The translations under genes and the position numbers were made by a program. From Urophycis tenuis (lineage: Eukaryota > Chordata > Actinopteri > Gadiformes > Phycidae), in the NCBI GenBank assembly GCA_036785325.1, contig JAXIVH010000049.1, forward strand, positions 1,706,146 through 1,770,145: a stretch of 64,000 nt of DNA. The letters run 5' to 3'. This document shows, in pieces, positions 61,360-64,000 of the stretch. The notes under the pieces were generated by a model. That model made no database searches. It saw nothing but the letters and a program-made list of their open reading frames with translations, and had not been told where the DNA came from. The stretch's first letter is position 1; each line of letters opens with the position of its first letter.

Positions 61360-64000
61360 GTGAGTAAGCCTCCTCAGCCGGTACATAGCCTCTCCACCGC
61401 CAAGATCTCATACACGCCTCCTCGTGGCGCACATGGTAACTGGTCCCTTGCGGTCCCAGGCTAAGTTGTACGGGATCTCGGAGCAGCAGTGGGCCCCAGA
61501 GACGTGGCATGCAGGCCCATCGGTGAGTGGAAATGCCCTGGTGTCCGTCAACCACTGTCCCAGCTATGGGTAAATAGCTCCAGCTATGGGTAAATAGTTA
61601 AGACCCCAACGGCAGAGTGGGCGAAGATGTTGGGTGGGTGGTTGGGGCTCATAGCCATGGCAGGCAACCCAGCTAGGAGAAGGAAACTCCGAACAAAAAC
61701 CTGTGGAGATAACCCGCATTAGGCAGTCACCAACAGACCTGGTGTTCTGGCAGTCTTCTGCAACTCTCCTCCACTGAAGGTCGTCGTGCTTTGCATGCCA
61801 CTGGAGAATGTAGGGGGGAGCCAAGACAGTGAGGTCAGTGACTGCGCACCACTACCCTCACTATAATCTACTCTCCTGCGCAGGCCTGCTCCAAATACCC
61901 CACCCCCATCCCACCCCATCCCCTCCCCCCCATAACAAGTCCTGCGGCGTTGGGGAAGGGCGGTAGGTACAGGTCAGGATGTGACTGGGAGTATCTAGCC
62001 CAACCCTGCACGCTAGGCGGCGTGAGATAGATGGTCGCCGAGGAGTGGGATGGAACAGCGCTCCTCTCCGGCAGCTCCTCACGCGACTGAGCAGCTCCTC
62101 CCTGCTCACCCTGAGAGGGAAGGGCCTAGAAAAGGTGGCCTAAAAAAGGTCTGTTCCGTTCAACCCGGGCAGCCTGCCGCAGCTGCCGGGTCATCCCTCC
62201 ACGCGGTCGAAAATATAAGAAATATAAGAAAACCCACGTTAATCTCACCGTTGCAACCTGGAACATCCGCACACTTTTGGATGCGCGTGTTGACTCCTCT
62301 CGTCCCCAAAGAAGAACAGCGCTGATCGCACACGAGCTGCAGAGATACAACATCGATATCGCAGCTCTTAGCGAAACCCGCCTCCATGGTGAGGATTCTA
62401 TAACAGAGGTGGGAGAAGGCTACACCTTCTTCTGGAGGGGACTTCCAGAAGGCTCCCGCCGCCTCCATGGTGTTGGTTTTGCTGTGCGATCAAGCCTACT
62501 TCAAAGGTGCCCAGAACCCCCGGTCGGCATCAATGAAAGACTGATGACCTGGCGGATTCCCCTCACCAACAACCGTCATGCCACCCTCATCAGTGCGTAT
62601 GCCCCAACACTGGATGCTGACCCTGAGTGCAAGGAACTCTTCTATGCCTCCCTGCAATCCGCCATAAATGTAACACCCTCCACCGACAAGCTCATTCTCC
62701 TCGGGGACTTTAACGCGAGAGTGGGCTCTGACGGTGCATTATGGAAGGATGTGCTTGGGCAGCACGGTGTTGGGAACCTCAACGAAAATGGTCTTCGCCT
62801 CCTCACTCTCTGCTCTGAGTATCGGCTGGTCATCACCAACACCTTGTTCCAACTGAAGAACAAATTAAAGACCTCCTGGCAACACCCCCGCTCTAAACAC
62901 TGGCACCTCCTTGATTACATCATTGTCCGCCAAGCTGACAGGAAGGAGGTGCGAGTCACCAGAGCCATGCGTGGAGCAGACTGTTGGACTGATCACCGCC
63001 TGATCAGAGCTAAACTCACCCTGGCACTCCGTCCCCCACTGAGGAAAACATCACCCTGCAGGAAGCTCAACTGTGATGCATTGAAGTCCCCGCATTCAGT
63101 CAACCAGCTAAGGGAACAGATCGCCTTACAGCTGTCTAAGCTCCCTGAAACACCAGCTGATCCCGACGTCAGCTTCACCTGGAGCACCCTACGCGCTGCT
63201 ATTCACCAGGCGGCAGTAGAGTCTGTAGGGTACACCAGACGGAGACACCAAGACTGGTTTGACAACAGTGCACCAGGTATCCATAACCTACTTCAGGCAA
63301 AACACAAAGCCCTTGCAGCTCACCTCTCCAACCCCCAATCCACCTCGCTGAAGGCCCGCTTCAACAACATCCGGGCTGAAACCCAGCGCACCCTCAGAGC
63401 CATGGAGAATGACTGGTGGACAAAGAAAGCCAGTGAGATACAGCATCACGCGGACACCAACAACTCACACGCTTTCTATGACGCCATCAAGGCTGTCTAT
63501 GGCCCACAGAGGAAGAGGATAACCCCGGTCAGATCAGCAGATGGTACCATCCTGTACAAGGACAAACAACAGATCCTTGACAGGTGGGCTGAGCACTTCA
63601 ACACCCTGCTGAACACCTCATATCCATCCAGGATGGACACACTTGCCGACCTCCCATGCCTGCCAACCGTCACCGATCTGGACTCCTCCCCCAGCTTTGC
63701 TGAGGTAGGAAAAGCCATTGCTGGCTTGAAGAACAACAAGAGCCCGGGCCTTGATGGAGTCCCGGCAGAAATCCTGAAGCATGGTGGATACCTCCTCACC
63801 CGCAGATTACACCAACTGATCAGTACCATCTGGTCATCTGAAGTCATCCCGCAAGATTGGAAAGATGCCAACATCATCACAATCTTTAAGCGTAGAGGAG
63901 ACAAAGCAGACTGCGGTAACAGCAGAGGCATTTCCCTCTTGTCAGTTGCCGGGAAGGTGCTAGCACGGATCATGCTACTTCGACTAGCATCCCATGCTAC
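61360..64000 (+). mobile_element. RTE-like LINE, truncated by the right edge of the window
   Basis: A GC-rich 5' region (61360-62170), then a long open frame. The 5' boundary is approximate. The 5' region contains a short tandem (CCAGCTATGGGTAAATAG twice, 61558-61594). Composition and lack of stops in the ORF make this the youngest-looking LINE in the window. Confidence 0.8.
62170..64000 (+). CDS. RTE-like LINE polyprotein, endonuclease and RT start (partial)
   Basis: Open for about 600 codons (codon phase set by the histidine codon at 62235) and still open at the edge. APE endonuclease motifs are NLTVATWNIRTL, IDIAALSETRL, ATLISAYAPTLD, LILLGDFNARVG, HWHLLDYIIVRQ and WTDHRLIRAKL; the catalytic N, E, D, N, D and H positions look intact. 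A linker with W-W and helical segments (RAMENDWWTKKASEIQ) precedes RT entry KNNKSPGLDGVPAEILKHGG and SRGISLLSVAGKVLARIM. Similar proteins are often mis-annotated in fish as craniofacial development protein 2-like. The start codon is not clear because frame 62050-62325 overlaps it. RTE is my best clade guess. Confidence 0.85.

Noticed and set aside
61337..62109. Several minus-strand ORFs at 61.3-62.1 kb
   Set aside because: They lie opposite the GC-rich 5' region of the LINE and show no domain or conservation signal.
1..64000. tRNA, rRNA or other structured RNA genes
   Set aside because: I saw no convincing cloverleaf or rRNA sequence on reading; a covariance-model scan would be needed to exclude small RNAs.

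Overview
The window is nuclear DNA from a vertebrate, almost certainly a teleost fish. Its genes are split by GT-AG introns, it is dense in microsatellites, and it carries fish-type mobile elements: L2, RTE-like and CR1/Jockey-group LINEs, an RLE-type LINE, hAT, PIF/Harbinger, Tc1, BEL and Gypsy-like elements. The host genes are ZBTB44 (minus), ADAMTS8 (minus), ADAMTS15 (plus) and a last exon that I assign to SNX19 (minus). As I recall, this is the order and orientation of human 11q24-q25, so the block looks like an old syntenic segment.

Layout. 1-2.1 kb holds a broken BEL/Pao-type LTR element cut by a LINE fragment. 3.5-6.5 kb holds two coding exons of ZBTB44 (BTB domain and linker); its zinc-finger exons lie beyond the left edge, and a candidate promoter lies near 8.5-8.9 kb. 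10.1-20.0 kb is a complete nine-exon ADAMTS8 (about 959 residues). 20.0-21.6 kb is the short head-to-head spacer. 21.6-33.2 kb is a complete eight-exon ADAMTS15 (about 951 residues). From 33.2 kb to the right edge the window is mostly nested mobile-element debris, with the SNX19-like terminal exon at about 49.1 kb. The right edge cuts an open RTE-like LINE ORF.

How the genes relate. ADAMTS8 and ADAMTS15 are paralogous secreted zinc metalloproteases of the extracellular matrix. Both show signal peptide, prodomain, furin site, metalloprotease, disintegrin-like module, central thrombospondin repeat (TSR), cysteine-rich module, spacer and two C-terminal TSRs. Their exon phases match almost one for one, except that the first two coding exons of ADAMTS8 are a single exon in ADAMTS15. 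Their start codons lie 1.56 kb apart on opposite strands, so shared regulatory DNA is plausible.

I found no operon, CRISPR array, phage or obviously new enzymatic system. The most interesting signals are structural. Five transposon copies have exact 8-bp target duplications, including a near-identical 455/481-bp pair 14.5 kb apart. Simple-sequence tracts form the polypyrimidine tracts of two ADAMTS exons. ADAMTS8 has a third TSR. A PIN-like gene relic is cut by two other elements.
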